Assembly (NCBI GenBank): GCA_963931925.1
Contig: OZ007572.1
Location: forward strand, 27,277,191 to 27,341,190
Direction of reading: 5' to 3'
Length of the DNA stretch: 64,000 nucleotides
Origin: Onchidella celtica
Lineage: Eukaryota > Mollusca > Gastropoda > Systellommatophora > Onchidiidae
A program made the position numbers and the translations under genes. Shown here piece after piece: positions 24,335 to 35,925 of this stretch (positions are counted from its first letter, which is position 1; every line of letters begins with the position of its first letter). Below the pieces are notes generated by a model. That model ran no database searches and was not told the DNA's origin. It worked only from the letters and a program-made list of their open reading frames with translations.

Positions 24335-27205
24335 TTGTTTTTTATACCAGCCTGTAGTTCTCATTATGCTCTTTCGTGTGATGTAAAAATGGACCCAAAA
24401 TCTGCAAGATCAAGACCGTTGTTTGTCATGGAACTCTTAATTTTGGCCATAGTGCTAGTGAATTTACTCAGCCATTGTTACTACCTATCCTTGAAACAAG
24501 TGAACCATGTTAACTCAGACCAGTTGCAATGTGTCAGCAAGCACTGTGTCAGTTCACCTCTAGGTCTAGACTACCACCTTGGCAATGAAACCAGTGAGCG
24601 TGTCAAGCACAGGTATACAAGAGAACAGCTGATGTGTACAAACAGTGAACATTTAAGTATACACCATGGACTGCTGTGTCATCTCAGTCAATTAGGAATA
24701 AGAAGAACTTGCAACTGTAAACAGAAAGTTAAAAAGTCTAAAAGAGGAACGAGAGGAGGTACACGAAAGCAGAGGCAGATTCGTGTTGTGTGTAATGCAG
24801 ACAAACACTGTGTCCAGACAAGAGACAAGAGGGGTGTCATTACACCTAATTTGATCAACATCAATACAAGCAATGTTCTCACTGAAGACTCTGATGGAAA
24901 CTGTAAGATCCTATATTTGAATGCACAGTCAGTATGCAACAAAACAACAATAATCAGTGACATAATAAGTGAAGCCATGGCTGACTTGGTTTTCATCACA
25001 GAAACATGGCTACCTCCAAATGGGGATGATGCAGTAACATCACAGCTCAGACCCCCTGGATATGAAATCCATCCAAATTCAAGACAAACTAGTAGAGGTG
25101 GTGGTGTGTGTTTGATCGACAGGGACTGTACTAAGCCAAAAATGGAAGACATCAATGAATTCTTGTCATTTGAATGTATCAAAGTCACAGCATTTAACAC
25201 CATTTTTCTCTGCATTTACCATCCACCACCTAAAACGAAGAATGCAGGTACACACAAAGTTTTCGTAGAGGAATTTGCTGACCTTCTCGATACATTTACA
25301 AACAAATGTGACAGCCTCGTTTTCCTGGGTGACTTCAACCTTCATTTTGATAAACCAACAGATACCTATGTTCGGTCTATGACATCATTGCTGAACAATT
25401 ACCACCTCCAACAACTGTTAGACAAACCGACCCATAGGAAACTCCACATCCTTGACTGGCTGATCATACGGGAAGACTCCACCAATGTGTACAACGTGAA
25501 TGTCTCGGACAAACTGTTGTCAGATCATTTTCCCATAACTTTCTCGTTCAACTTCCCAAAACCCAAAACCGTAAAACGACAAGTAACATCACGAAACATC
25601 AAATCCATCAATCTGAAATCTTTCACAGACACTCTAAAAAGTGCATTTTCCAACGTGTCGGAATCACAAGATGAGGACCTAGCAGGCTATTACAACAGCC
25701 AGCTCAGTAAGGCTCTGGATGAGCACGCCCCTCCGAGGATACTGACCATCAGCCATCGTCCAGCTGCCCCATGGTACACACTTCGCATTAAGGAGGCGAA
25801 ACAACAACGGCGTAGAGCAGAAAGAGAGTGGAGAAGAACAAAACTGACTGTCCACAAACAGATTTACGAACAACACATCCATAATGTGAAAGTACTCATT
25901 AACTCTGAAAGAAAATCTTTTTACAGTGAAAAAATTGTAAATTGTAAAAACTCTAAGATCATTTTTACCATTGCTAATGAAATGAAAGGAATGTCCAAAA
26001 CACCTGCACTACCTAACAACATTCCCACCTCAGAGTTACCTGATAAATTTGGTCAATTTTTCTCTGACAAAGTGTATAAAATTCGTAGTGAACTAGATCA
26101 TGATAGAAATGCTGATGAGTCTGATTTAAATGTTCTTACATCACATTGCGCATATACTGGTAGCACACTTGGTGAATTTAAACCAGTCACTAAGGAAGAA
26201 ATTAAAAAACTCATTTTGTCATCACCACCAAAATCATGTCCTTTGGATCCAATCCCCACCACTCTTTTAGTCCAATGTCTCGATACACTTCTTGATTCTA
26301 TAACATCTATCATCAATCAGTCTTTACAGTCAGGGCAAGTTCCCACATGTTTCAAGAAGGCTTTGGTAGTACCTTTATTGAAGAAAAAGAGTCTGGACCC
26401 AAATGAACTAAAAAATTATCGCCCTGTGTCCAACCTACCTTTCCTGTCCAAAATCCTCGAAAAAGTTGTTCTGGCTCAACTTAAAGAACATCTTAACTTG
26501 AATGATTTGATTGAGCCTTTCCAATCGGCCTACCGGGAAAATCATAGTACCGAAACTGCCCTGTTGAGAATAGTAAATGACATCTTACTATCAAGTGATG
26601 ATGGTAAAGTCACCATTCTCACCTTACTGGATCTGTCCTCTGCTTTCGATACTATCGACCATGTTGTCCTTCTCCAACGGTTATCCTTTAATTTTGGAAT
26701 CAGTGGCAATGCATTATTATGGCTCACATCGTATTTGAGAGAAAGATCACAGTATGTCACCGTACAAGGTAACCTGTCCACCCAGTTCCCATTGAGATTT
26801 GGTGTTCCTCCAGGTTCAGTCCTTGGCCCTATTTTGTACACGCTGTATACATTTCCATTGAGCCAAACAATAAGATCTTACAATATTGATTACCATATGT
26901 ACGCTGATGACACACAGCTGTACAAATCTTCCTATCCTGGTGACTTGCCAATTTTGGTAGCAAAAATTGAAAATTGTTGTAGAGCTGTGAAGTTGTGGAT
27001 GGAAAATAACAAACTGAAATTGAACAATGATAAAACCGAGGTTATTCTTTGCTCCACTAGCAGTAAACTGAATTTGGTAGATGCAAACATCACAGGCATA
27101 CAGTTTGACGACACTTTCGTTGAATTTTCAAGCCCAGCAAAAAACCTGGGCGTACTTCTTGATAGTACATTGAGGTATGGAGCGTCATCTAAACAGCTTG
27201 GTTAG
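24335..27205 (+). CDS. LINE endonuclease-reverse transcriptase polyprotein (frameshifted near 27174)
   Basis: The 956-residue frame holds an N-terminal extension of about 190 residues with a basic stretch (residues 130-150), then an AP-type endonuclease: LYLNAQSVCNKT, FITETWL, FLGDFNLHFD and the catalytic LSDHFPI. A reverse transcriptase follows: LPFLSKILEKVV, FQSAYRENHSTETALL, LLDLSSAFDTIDH, GVPPGSVLGPILY and the catalytic YADD at residues 856-859 (26900-26911). The frame ends prematurely at 27203-27205 because one extra G (about 27174-27175) shifts the reading frame. The rest of the C-terminal domain continues in another frame to 27752. The protein would copy LINE RNA into DNA at a nicked target. 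True translation start uncertain; the first in-frame ATG is used. The single lesion suggests a fairly recent insertion. Confidence 0.88.
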   Translation: MFFIPACSSHYALSCDVKMDPKSARSRPLFVMELLILAIVLVNLLSHCYYLSLKQVNHVNSDQLQCVSKHCVSSPLGLDYHLGNETSERVKHRYTREQLMCTNSEHLSIHHGLLCHLSQLGIRRTCNCKQKVKKSKRGTRGGTRKQRQIRVVCNADKHCVQTRDKRGVITPNLININTSNVLTEDSDGNCKILYLNAQSVCNKTTIISDIISEAMADLVFITETWLPPNGDDAVTSQLRPPGYEIHPNSRQTSRGGGVCLIDRDCTKPKMEDINEFLSFECIKVTAFNTIFLCIYHPPPKTKNAGTHKVFVEEFADLLDTFTNKCDSLVFLGDFNLHFDKPTDTYVRSMTSLLNNYHLQQLLDKPTHRKLHILDWLIIREDSTNVYNVNVSDKLLSDHFPITFSFNFPKPKTVKRQVTSRNIKSINLKSFTDTLKSAFSNVSESQDEDLAGYYNSQLSKALDEHAPPRILTISHRPAAPWYTLRIKEAKQQRRRAEREWRRTKLTVHKQIYEQHIHNVKVLINSERKSFYSEKIVNCKNSKIIFTIANEMKGMSKTPALPNNIPTSELPDKFGQFFSDKVYKIRSELDHDRNADESDLNVLTSHCAYTGSTLGEFKPVTKEEIKKLILSSPPKSCPLDPIPTTLLVQCLDTLLDSITSIINQSLQSGQVPTCFKKALVVPLLKKKSLDPNELKNYRPVSNLPFLSKILEKVVLAQLKEHLNLNDLIEPFQSAYRENHSTETALLRIVNDILLSSDDGKVTILTLLDLSSAFDTIDHVVLLQRLSFNFGISGNALLWLTSYLRERSQYVTVQGNLSTQFPLRFGVPPGSVLGPILYTLYTFPLSQTIRSYNIDYHMYADDTQLYKSSYPGDLPILVAKIENCCRAVKLWMENNKLKLNNDKTEVILCSTSSKLNLVDANITGIQFDDTFVEFSSPAKNLGVLLDSTLRYGASSKQLG

Positions 27206-27749
27206 ATCGATATTTTTTGAGATTAGGAAAATTTCACGAATGAAGCCTTTTTTAACCACAGATGCCATTAAGACCCTGGTAACATCCTTGGTTTTGTCAC
27301 GTCTTGACTATTGTAATTCACTGCTGGCGGGTCTTCAGGAAGAAAAGATTTCAAAACTTCAGAGAGCACAGAACTGTGCAGCTCGTCTTGTTCTTGGAAA
27401 ATCAAGATATCACAGTAGCACAGAGTTACTCAAAACACTTCATTGGTTGCCTGTTAAAGCACATATCGAGTACAAGATTGCACTAATGTGCTTCAATTTC
27501 TTTGAATCTTCCACCTCAAATTATTTAAGTGCAGTTTTGTTTTCCTATATGCCCGCCAGAGCCCTGAGATCATCACAGGACTCTAGGCTTTTGAAAGTCC
27601 CACGATGTAACCTAAAGAGGTTTGGAGAAAGGTCGTTTAGTTACATTGGTCCCACTATTTGGAACTCCTTGCCTATCTCTTTGAGATTCGCTGGCAGTGC
27701 TGCCATTTTCAAGACGGGGTTAAAAACATATTTATTTGAGAAATATCTA

Positions 27750-27752
<3 letters not shown>
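27177..27752 (+). pseudogene. C-terminal part of the same LINE protein in a shifted frame
   Basis: The 191-residue frame contains the conserved C-terminal phrases SRLDYCNSLLAGL, LQRAQNCAARLVL, LHWLPVKAHIEYKI and GPTIWNSLPISLR, which normally follow the RT thumb in CR1/L2-type proteins. It joins the upstream frame if one G near 27174 is discounted. It is not a separate gene; the apparent start Met is internal. Confidence 0.85.
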
Positions 27753-27790
<38 letters not shown>

Positions 27791-27915
27791 TGCCAGCTGG
27801 CCATTTATGTGTACGTGTGTGTGTGTGCATATATTCCATCATGTTATTGTAAAGCGCCTTGAGGCATGGCTAAAGGCGCTATATAAATCTACTTTATTAT
27901 TATTATTATTATTAT

Positions 27916-28200
27916 TACTAAAATAATTAGCATCATTTGGCCAAACTGGAATTAAGCATAGTCCCATCTGATGGTCACTTGTGACTGTTTCGTAACAAAA
28001 TGGAACGAATTATTTTCACTTTGAATCTTCGCATGTAAGTTCTATGAAGCTTACACACATAACTTCACACATGTAGATAGCAAGTGTTTTATCTAATGCC
28101 CAGTTTTAATTTCTGGTTGATTGATGAAATAACATTCTGTTTCAAGGCAGACCACGCGGCCAAATGACGCCTGGTTTCTGGATAGAAACACCGGCTGTGG
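27916..28200. repeat. Right half of the duplicated segment split by the LINE
   Basis: Matches 23715-24000 in order: 'actaaaata', 'gtcccatctg', 'tgaatcttcgc', 'agttctatgaagctt', 'acatgtagatagca', 'ttctggttgatt' and 'aataacattct'. It continues the unit whose left half ends at 24207. Confidence 0.85.
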
Positions 28201-31200
28201 CAATACATTTCGCTTTTTCATGGTACGGCTGAAAAAAGTTGGAATTTTTTTGCACATACTAGCGGCCGTATGCATGAACTTGATGTAAATCCACTGGTTT
28301 TGCATTATTGTACAGGCTTATTAAGTATAGTGCTCATGGCCACCTAGGAGTAAACTCAAATTTAGTAAGTATGAATGAACAAAAGTTACACCAACCCCTC
28401 CCTGTGCATCAATTGCTGCTTACTGCTGTAACAAAATTTAATATTGTCATTACGCATGCACAGAACTTGTGTCTGCCAATCCCAGCCACTTGACACTGTG
28501 ACAAATTCACTCATGCCTACGTAAAATGATGTAAAAAAAGTGGAGGCTGCTGACTGTGAGAATAATAGTGCGTAAACTTTGGCATTCATTGTAGCATGTT
28601 TTTGCTCTTTATCATCTCATCGTTTGAAGTGGAGAACACAAAGAAAGTAACTAATATTTTATCCCACAATATTGTCATTTTATGAGTTGGAAACTTTTTT
28701 GTTGGTTTTGTTTAAGTTAAAATTGATGAGGAAAATTTCTTTCTTCCTCTCTTCCACACTTCTTGAAAACATTAAACCCACGTTGGAGACAACATCAGCG
28801 ATGGATTTCGAAGTTTCATTTTCATTAGTAAAAGAATGTTGCAACTTGTTGAGTAGAATTATTACCTTCAGTCAAATAAGGATAGCAGAATTGCCACAGA
28901 GCCGGAGAAATTAAGCACTTCTCTATCTTTTCTTAATCTTAGACAGATCTCTATCAAATTTTGGATTAAATACGTTGAGTTGATTATGCAAATTATGCAA
29001 GTTACGAACCACTTTACACTTTACATGTAGGCTTACGCAAAGTTCTGGCATGCCGAGTGCTGTTTTGCACCAATGCGTTGGGCCTATCCACCATGTAACC
29101 AGTTATGTACAGTTCTTGCATACGGCCACGGATCATTAAATTACAGCACGGCGAGACTCATTTTACAATCAGACTTTGTGCAAATGGAATAATTGTAGAT
29201 GTAAGCACTTATAAAATGTATAAAGGGTCCATTTAAGTATTTTATATTTATACAAGCATAAAAGCGACACTCCGCATGACCGCCAACCACTGCCGCATCT
29301 CATCACTTTCTACTTTCTGTACCATGTATTCCTGTCTTCTAACTTCACCTCTAGCAGGCTGAGTAGTTTACATCAGCCGGCATGAAGGGTTCACACCATG
29401 GGTCATGTGTTTGTGAAAAAATGGGATCGGAGGAGAGCAGTCAACGACCCTAAGCAGACTCAAAAAAATTGAAAAACAAAACCAATAAAACAATCCAGAC
29501 ATCAATGCACCTTCCACAGTATTTGAAACCTACATACATGTACAAAATTTGGTTACTGTGGGTAGCCTAATAAAAAAGCCCTTTGCATTCAAAGGTGGGG
29601 AATTTGTGCATAACATATATATATTTATTCATTTTTTGATGAATGCCAATTTCATTTCGGAGACTTATCACTTTAGTTTTTTCTCCATCCAACTGACAAA
29701 TTGCTTTTATATCTCCATAATGATTATTGTGATTTGGTTGTTGCAAATCTTGAGTTTGTTATCACAATTAAAAAATCTGTTCTCCAAAATTTTTTATTTC
29801 ATTATTCTTATTCGGTACATATTTGAAAATGTACAATTCGGAAAAAGTCCGAGCTAACATGTACAACTGGCTCATGCCTTTCATTTTCTGCTATGTTTCT
29901 TGTCTCAACAGATATTAATTTATATATTATTTCCATTTTCAAATCTCGAGGAGATAAGATTATTAAGTGTGCTTAGCCCGTTCCTTCGGAATGCTATCTT
30001 TTTGGTATCGATTTTGGTTCCCTTAATACTGAATGATGATGTCATTCCCGAGTCATGTGGACATTTAAAAACAAGAAAAAAAAAACTGTAGGGAAAAAAG
30101 TTGTGATAAGGAAAATATAAATGTAGAGAAAGAAGATGGAGAGGAGGGATTTTTCAGAAATAAGTATTGATTTCGTTATCATATTCAATGAAGTTATTGG
30201 CAGTCGATTAAGTAGTATCGATTCCTACTTCCGGTTTGTAATAAAAACCAAGATAGTGTCAAGGGCAAAGGTAGATAATCGTGTTCTTGAGTTGTTAATA
30301 TTTTGAAAGTGCAAAATTTTGAAGCCTGTTCATTAAGAGGTGCATATCTTTAAAGAATAATGATAAACCCAAGCATTTGAATGAAAATAAAACATTTTGA
30401 GTAAGGTTAACAAAGGAATGAATTTAACATATGATTTTATGCATAATGAGGTCAAACCCATAACGGCAGACAAGGTGTGGATTGTGTGTCATATAAGAAA
30501 AAACCCAAATTTATTTATAGTACAGAACAGCCACTTTTGGGAAACCCGGGTGGTTACTGGCTCCTGCTTCCATGTAGCGTTGAGGTCGACGGTCGACCAA
30601 GGTACTCGCACGGTTAGTCACGCCCAACTAACCTGTAATATAGCCTGGGATCTGGCGAGTTTCCTCCCCTAAGACGCTGCTGAGGGACTGAGTGCTGGGG
30701 TGGAGTTTGGTCGGGGGTAGGCCGGACAAAACATACGGATTAGAACCTACTTCCTTAGATCTTAAGGGGCAACTGGTACTTTAGGGTATTAGACTTAGGA
30801 TCGTCTTCATGGGAAAAGTGCTCTCGCAACTACATAGTCAAACGGCACATCTAGTGTAGCTAAGTAGGGTAATGTGTGCTGGAGTCCCCGTGCCACTTTT
30901 TTTTTTCCTTCTCAAAATTTCCCGAGCAGTAATCACTTCACAAATAAGTCTGCTGTCTTGTGAGCGTTTCTATTTTTAATGCTCATGTGGAGGCGGAGCA
31001 GAAACTCAGCTGTGCTTTGTTTAACCTTTTATTTTGCGGAGTGGGGGACTTATCTCTTGTGAAGGCTAGGCTAGTCTTACGTCATTAAAGCTGTCTCTTG
31101 GAAGACAAGACATGGATATTTCAACACCCCTCAAGGAAGTTTAAAGAGGGTACCATGTACCATTTGAGGTACACATAGGGCACATTGGGCACACATTTCA

Positions 31201-31362
31201 TATTCTAAGTGTTAACGACCGAGCTGGGCATTTACTGTGAAAACATCCACCAGGAGAACTAACTCACCGGTGGGGACGGGGGATAAGGAAATAATTCGTT
31301 TATTATTGTTTCACCAGTCACTGTTCTGCCCTGGTATGCGGTGTGCTAAACGTCGCCTTTAA
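28201..31362. other. No gene or named repeat recognised
   Basis: AT-rich sequence with short open frames (for example 29549-29857) that show no family signature. A GC-richer patch at 30540-30770 looks like a degraded repeat but could not be assigned. Confidence 0.4.
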
Positions 31363-31560
31363 CCCAGCCAGTAACCTTAGGTCAGTCCAACATAGATTAC
31401 CGTAAGGGCGGTTTTCCTACATCAAACCGATGTTACAATAGTAACCAGTGGATCTACGTAGGAACGGTATCATTCCTATATATATATGCAAACTTGACGT
31501 CAGTCCTACGCCTTGGACTTCCCTAAGATTGCTAGATGGGGAAGGATTGACATGCACGAA
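31363..31560 (+). mobile_element. Palindrome-cored MITE, family B, copy 2
   Basis: Starts AACCCAGCCAGTAACC. It shares 'ttcctacatcaaaccgatgt', 'accagtggatctacgtagga' and 'atcattcctat' with copies at 22784-22998 (inverted) and 34330-34525. Confidence 0.8.
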
Positions 31561-31962
31561 GCTGGAAATCCAGTAGAATAAAACAACAACAAAGAAAAAA
31601 GTTAAATTAGATTATGTCATTAATATATTTCCTTTGACCCTTTAGATGAAGCGTGCACAAGTCACAACTAATCCACTCAAATAAGTCGACGTCATTAAAT
31701 ATTATAACATTACATGTATTTGACGAGACTTCGGGGAGGGTGGGATGGGGATGGATGACGACTTCCACTTAATTGGCATATTGTCAAAACTGATACGGTA
31801 CATGTATTTAGAGTGCTCCCCCGACCCCATTTTCAAATAAAGAAAAACATAGGCAAATATTTCATTACAAAAAAAAAAAACCCAACAAAAAAACCTCGAG
31901 TTATCATTATTCTGTCTCTTCCTACAAAAGTAACAAATAGCCCGTAAAGGTAATCAGCCAAT

Positions 31963-32778
31963 TGTCACGAGTGGAGTGAGCGGGATTCAAGGATTACGGG
32001 GGCATGGAAGTGTAGGATGGACTCACGGGATAGTGAGGCTGCTCACCTGTATTGACTTCTGTTAGTTAGCGTGGAAGCGTGCAAGACGTGAGTAAAGTGA
32101 AGGCGATGAGGTAAATCTTGTGTAGTGAAAAGTCACTGCAAGTTAAGAAAGTCCAAGGGGACAGACGTGAAGAGAGCAGTCGGGAGATTGTTGTGTGTTT
32201 TCCAGTGATGTCTGGTGCCGGGGTCGGGCAGAGAAGCCACCCGCGGTGAGTGGACTTGTGCCGGGGTTGGGCAGAAGGCTACCCACAGGCCTGCCTGAGT
32301 GAAGCTGTCGCGCAGGACAGCGGGAGCACATGAGTCGTGGCAGTCTGGCCACAGACAGGGACGTTGTTATTAAGATGTTAATGTGCTATTAAGATGTTAA
32401 TGTGCCATTGAGAATATAATGTGCTATTGAAATATTAATGTGCTATTAAGACCTCGAGGGGAGATTGAGATACGGAGATTAGGTTGAGCAGGAGCCAATA
32501 AGAGAGGCCCGCAAGTAGTACATATATAGATGTGAGGCTGAGGCCAGAGCATATTTTAGAAAGTATTATCGGGTTGTGGACCCGTAGAAGAATGAATGTC
32601 GGGAATACTGACCATTGAATGGTATTTGAACTGAAGAATGTAATGCACGTATATCTTTATTTTTTATGTATAATAAATGTGTGAGTCTGGGTGGTTGCTC
32701 TGTTAAGTGTTATACTTGTTCGTTCGTGATTGTTGTCCTGTCATAATTATTGCATTTCCCAGTCTGGGATTTGTGACA
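31963..32778. mobile_element. Solo LTR (816 bp) with 5-bp target duplication
   Basis: Begins TGTCACGAG and ends TTTGTGACA, giving TG...CA with a 6-base inverted end (TGTCAC/GTGACA). It is flanked on both sides by CCAAT (31958-31962 and 32779-32783). Inside are a TATA-like tatatag near 32523 and AATAAA near 32671, in the + order of a promoter then polyadenylation signal, so the LTR probably reads on +. A short tandem block 'attaagatgttaatgtgct' lies at 32368-32455. No gag/pol lies next to it, so the internal part was lost by LTR-LTR recombination. A 5-bp duplication fits Ty3/gypsy or BEL/Pao types. Confidence 0.9.
32368..32455. repeat. Short tandem repeat inside the LTR
   Basis: About four imperfect copies of 'gctattaagatgttaatgt'. 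Confidence 0.85.
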
Positions 32779-33114
32779 CCAATAAGCACTCACTATGTCA
32801 TTCTGGAAAACACACTCACCCTTGATGGTAACTAAAGCTGTGAGATCTCCTACTCCTACTCAAACGCATTAAATGTACATCCGCGAGCAAGCTGCAGCAA
32901 GAAGTCTTTGAAAAAGACACTTGCCTTCATCTCTGTTCATATTAGAGCAGAAACAAGTTTAACTTGCTTAAAACTTCACAAACAGCACGCATAAAACCGT
33001 TATTTTCCGTGGTTTTGAAGAATTGGATTGGGGGTGAAGCACACGTTTCTATTGTCATCTCATGAGAAGAAAACCTTGACCCAATTCGGGAAACGCAAAA
33101 AGGACATGTGATGG

Positions 33115-33720
33115 CCCATTCCATGTGACGTGTGTTACACCTGAATACCGGATTTTCACCTTGCTATCTTCCAGAACAAATAATTAAATGAGATATTTAT
33201 CATTTAAACCTTTTCGACAATAAAAAAGAAAAAAGGCCATTTTAAATGTTTTTATTTGTAATTTAAAAACTTGAAAGTAAGAAAGTCAACATGATGCTTA
33301 AAATGGTGTGACGTGTGTTACAATCATGAAAAGTGGTTCTGTAGTTTAAGTAACATTTTCTGGAATTTCTGTGAATGTAATCAAAGAATTTCACCTAAAT
33401 GTTTATGCTCTACTTGTAAATGACTGCTATGAAATTCTGTATCTCATAATTCTTACATTTTTAGACGATCTAGGCAAAACAACAACAACAACAAAAAAAA
33501 TGGCGACGTATATTAGAGTTTTTTTTATGACACGTGTTACATCTTCATCGTTCAAGTGCCATTCTTTCAGGAATAAGATTAAATTTTGGATTTAAGCTTG
33601 AATGTTTAACAGTTTACAGTAATAAATTATGTTTGATTGTAATTGGTTGTGATCTGTCTGAAATATTTATTACTAGAGAAAAACTTTATCATGCAAAGTG
33701 TGATGTGTGTTACATCAGTA
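33115..33720. repeat. Spaced recurrence of a GTGACGTGTGTTACA-like motif
   Basis: Near-identical motifs lie at about 33123, 33308, 33530 (tgacacgtgttacat) and 33700 (tgatgtgtgttacat), at intervals of about 170-220 bases. Sequence between them is AT-rich and shows no obvious tandem identity. Function unknown. Confidence 0.5.
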
Positions 33721-34329
33721 ATGTCTATTGGATTCTTTCTAGTCAAAACCTAAGTCAGAAATAATTTTTTTTTTATTAGTTTTGCTTTGTCAAAATGTCA
33801 GTGTAATGTAAGAAAGGACAAACAATTGATCACATCAGTTATTTGTTATCAAACATAAAACTTCAAATTTTAATTGTATTGAATATTTTTGCTTCTCAGT
33901 ATGAAGTACCTTAGAAAACATGCGGTAAAATTGTGAAATCCAGTTTGTTTTCTTCCTCTGAAGACATTTCCTTGTCAACAAACCATTTTAGAAGTTATCC
34001 CAAGGCTTTTTTTATTTGATATTTCAAATTTCGTATTTCCTCTTACTGGTTGACATTTCATGCAAAGGGACTGATGCAAAGTGAGTCGCTGGATGTCTCG
34101 TTCTCGTGAGTGGTGGCGAATGTGTGAGTTCCTGAGTTCATTGAGAATAAGTGAGTGAATGAAGGTTATAAATGAGTGAGAAGTGTTGAAGGACTGACGA
34201 AAGTAGGCCAGATCATGGCTTGCTTGACAAATTGTAAAAACCAACAACGAAACAAACAATAACAGAGTTATTAACAGTTTGGTGTCGGTGTTGTTAAACT
34301 CAGTTAGGCCTATATTCTAGGTTGAGAAT
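33721..34329. other. No gene seen
   Basis: AT-rich sequence with no recognisable coding or repeat signature. Confidence 0.4.
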
Positions 34330-34525
34330 TTATCCAGCTGGCCCCCGCTACAGTAATCCAATGTAGATTTGTATAGGATTTTCGTTTGGTTGGTAAGGTT
34401 AATGTAGGGGCGGATTCCCTACATCAAACCGACGTCGGTGCGATGTCTTAACCAGCAGATCTATGTAGGAATGATGTCATTCCTATTAGCAAGTTTGAAT
34501 TCAACTCTACGCGTGGGATTTGATA
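34330..34525 (+). mobile_element. Palindrome-cored MITE, family B, copy 3
   Basis: Shares 'ttccctacatcaaaccgacg', 'aaccagcagatctatgtagg' and 'aatgatgtcattcctat' with the other two copies. Confidence 0.8.
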
Positions 34526-35380
34526 AAGGGTAGCTGATTGTATAGAGCCGATCAAGAGCGTATGAGTATTAGAGGAAATCTATGTGCCATTTGACTGTTT
34601 TTTGGACAAAAGCAAAAAAAAAAAACAAATTCAATATAAACCAATCGAATTTAATTAACTTTTGCAATACTGACATCAATTCTTCGAGTAAATCATTAAA
34701 ATATTAAATTCGATTGGTTTATACTTAATTTTTTTTCTTTTATCCGAAAACACTAATCCCCTTAAAATATTTTTAAGAGCTGAGACCTGATTAGGGGAAG
34801 ATAGAGGAAAGAAAATGTATGACTTTCTGTGGCACACTTTCCTCACCGTGCTTCCATCAACTATAAAAAAAAGACGATAATCAGGGCGCCTATAATGTCT
34901 TCTGGATCCCTTAATTCCTTCCGGAGTCGTGGGGGCACTGCACTAGTGAGCGTCTCATCAACTGCCTCCACCTCACTCTAGCGGCTATAGGGCAAAGGTC
35001 TCCCCTGTCCATTCAGTAACATTGTCCGCTCATTTCTTTCTTCTTTTTTAGTCTGTGGCCCCGGCCGTCTCCTCGTTCGATGAACTGAACCCTGGAGGAT
35101 GGTCTGGCTTTGGTTATCTCCCTCGCTTGGATTGCGATCGATACACACAGCACACAGACTGCCAATGAATGATATCGTCCACGAGTAGCTAGATCTAGAT
35201 CCAGTCTCTCTCAGAATTTAAATAATATACTTTGTACGTAGTGCTGTCCATTAATTATACATAATAATTATAAATGAGGTTTTAAAGCAGGGACTCACAA
35301 GGAAGCACCTTTACGTCCGCCCGAATACATCACGAAAGGCGGATACTTTATATAGGGAATTTCCGCCTTATATAATTTAG
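34526..35380. other. No gene seen; contains an inverted repeat
   Basis: The stretch near 34634-34650 (tataaaccaatcgaattta) reappears inverted near 34706-34725 (aaattcgattggtttata), with A/T-rich ends, suggesting a small foldback element of about 130 bp. Confidence 0.5.
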
Positions 35381-35506
35381 GCAGGCTTGGCAAAGGGGAT
35401 ACTTCGTTCGAAATGTTGAACCTTTGATTCTCACTCAAATCATCGCGGGTTCCACACCCGCAGAATCCCCTAGCGCTGTACTGTCCTACATTTCTTTTTT
35501 TTAAAA
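35381..35506 (+). mobile_element. tRNA-derived SINE, copy A
   Basis: Has an A-box-like TGGCAAAGGGG and a B-box-like GGGTTCCACACCC about 65 bases later, ending in a T-run. Copies at 36665-36792 (minus) and 37827-37955 (plus) share the start 'gcaggcttggcaa-ggggatactt' and 'ccctagcgct'. Confidence 0.75.
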
Positions 35507-35639
35507 AATACAGAATTGTTATTATTTTACAAATAAATTAATAATACATGGCAATAATATTATTATTACAGAGTAGCCCACTGTGTGTGTTTTTAAAGAA
35601 ATTATTTTTTGTTGTTGTTGTGTTGTTACTTGTCTGCGC

Positions 35640-35838
35640 TTTGTTTTGTTAAATGCCCTTCTCTCTCTCTCTTTCTCTCTCTTCCTCTCTCTGTCTTATG
35701 TTCGCTCTTTTTTTTCTCTCTCTCTCTGTGCCTCTCGCTTTCTCTGCCTTACGTTCGCTCTGTCTTTCTGTCTTTCTCTTTTTCTCTGTTCGCCTCTCTG
35801 TCTGATGTTCGCCCGATCTTTCTCTCTCCTGCAGCTTT

Positions 35839-35925
<87 letters not shown>
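35640..35925. repeat. (CT)n then (GA)n arrays in inverted order
   Basis: Imperfect CTCT tract to 35830 followed by an almost perfect (GA)n run at 35837-35921. The two halves are mutually complementary. The open frames here are repeat artefacts. Confidence 0.95.

Larger units (their letters stand above)
24208..27917 (+). mobile_element. Nearly complete CR1/L2-like non-LTR retrotransposon
   Basis: Boundaries come from comparing the interrupted duplicate with the uninterrupted copy at 23519-23745: flank homology stops after 'acaacatat' (24207) and resumes at 'tactaaaata' (about 27916). The element has a short 5' leader, an endonuclease-RT frame, a (TG)n tract (27753-27790), a structured 3' end with 'aaggcgctatataaa' and an (ATT)n tail (about 27888-27915). 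The (ATT)n tail after 'gcgctatataaat' is characteristic of CR1/L2-type LINEs. Confidence 0.88.

Noticed and set aside
30540-30900. GC-richer patch as a possible exon or SINE
   Set aside because: No second copy in the window, no clear pol III boxes and no open frame with a known signature.
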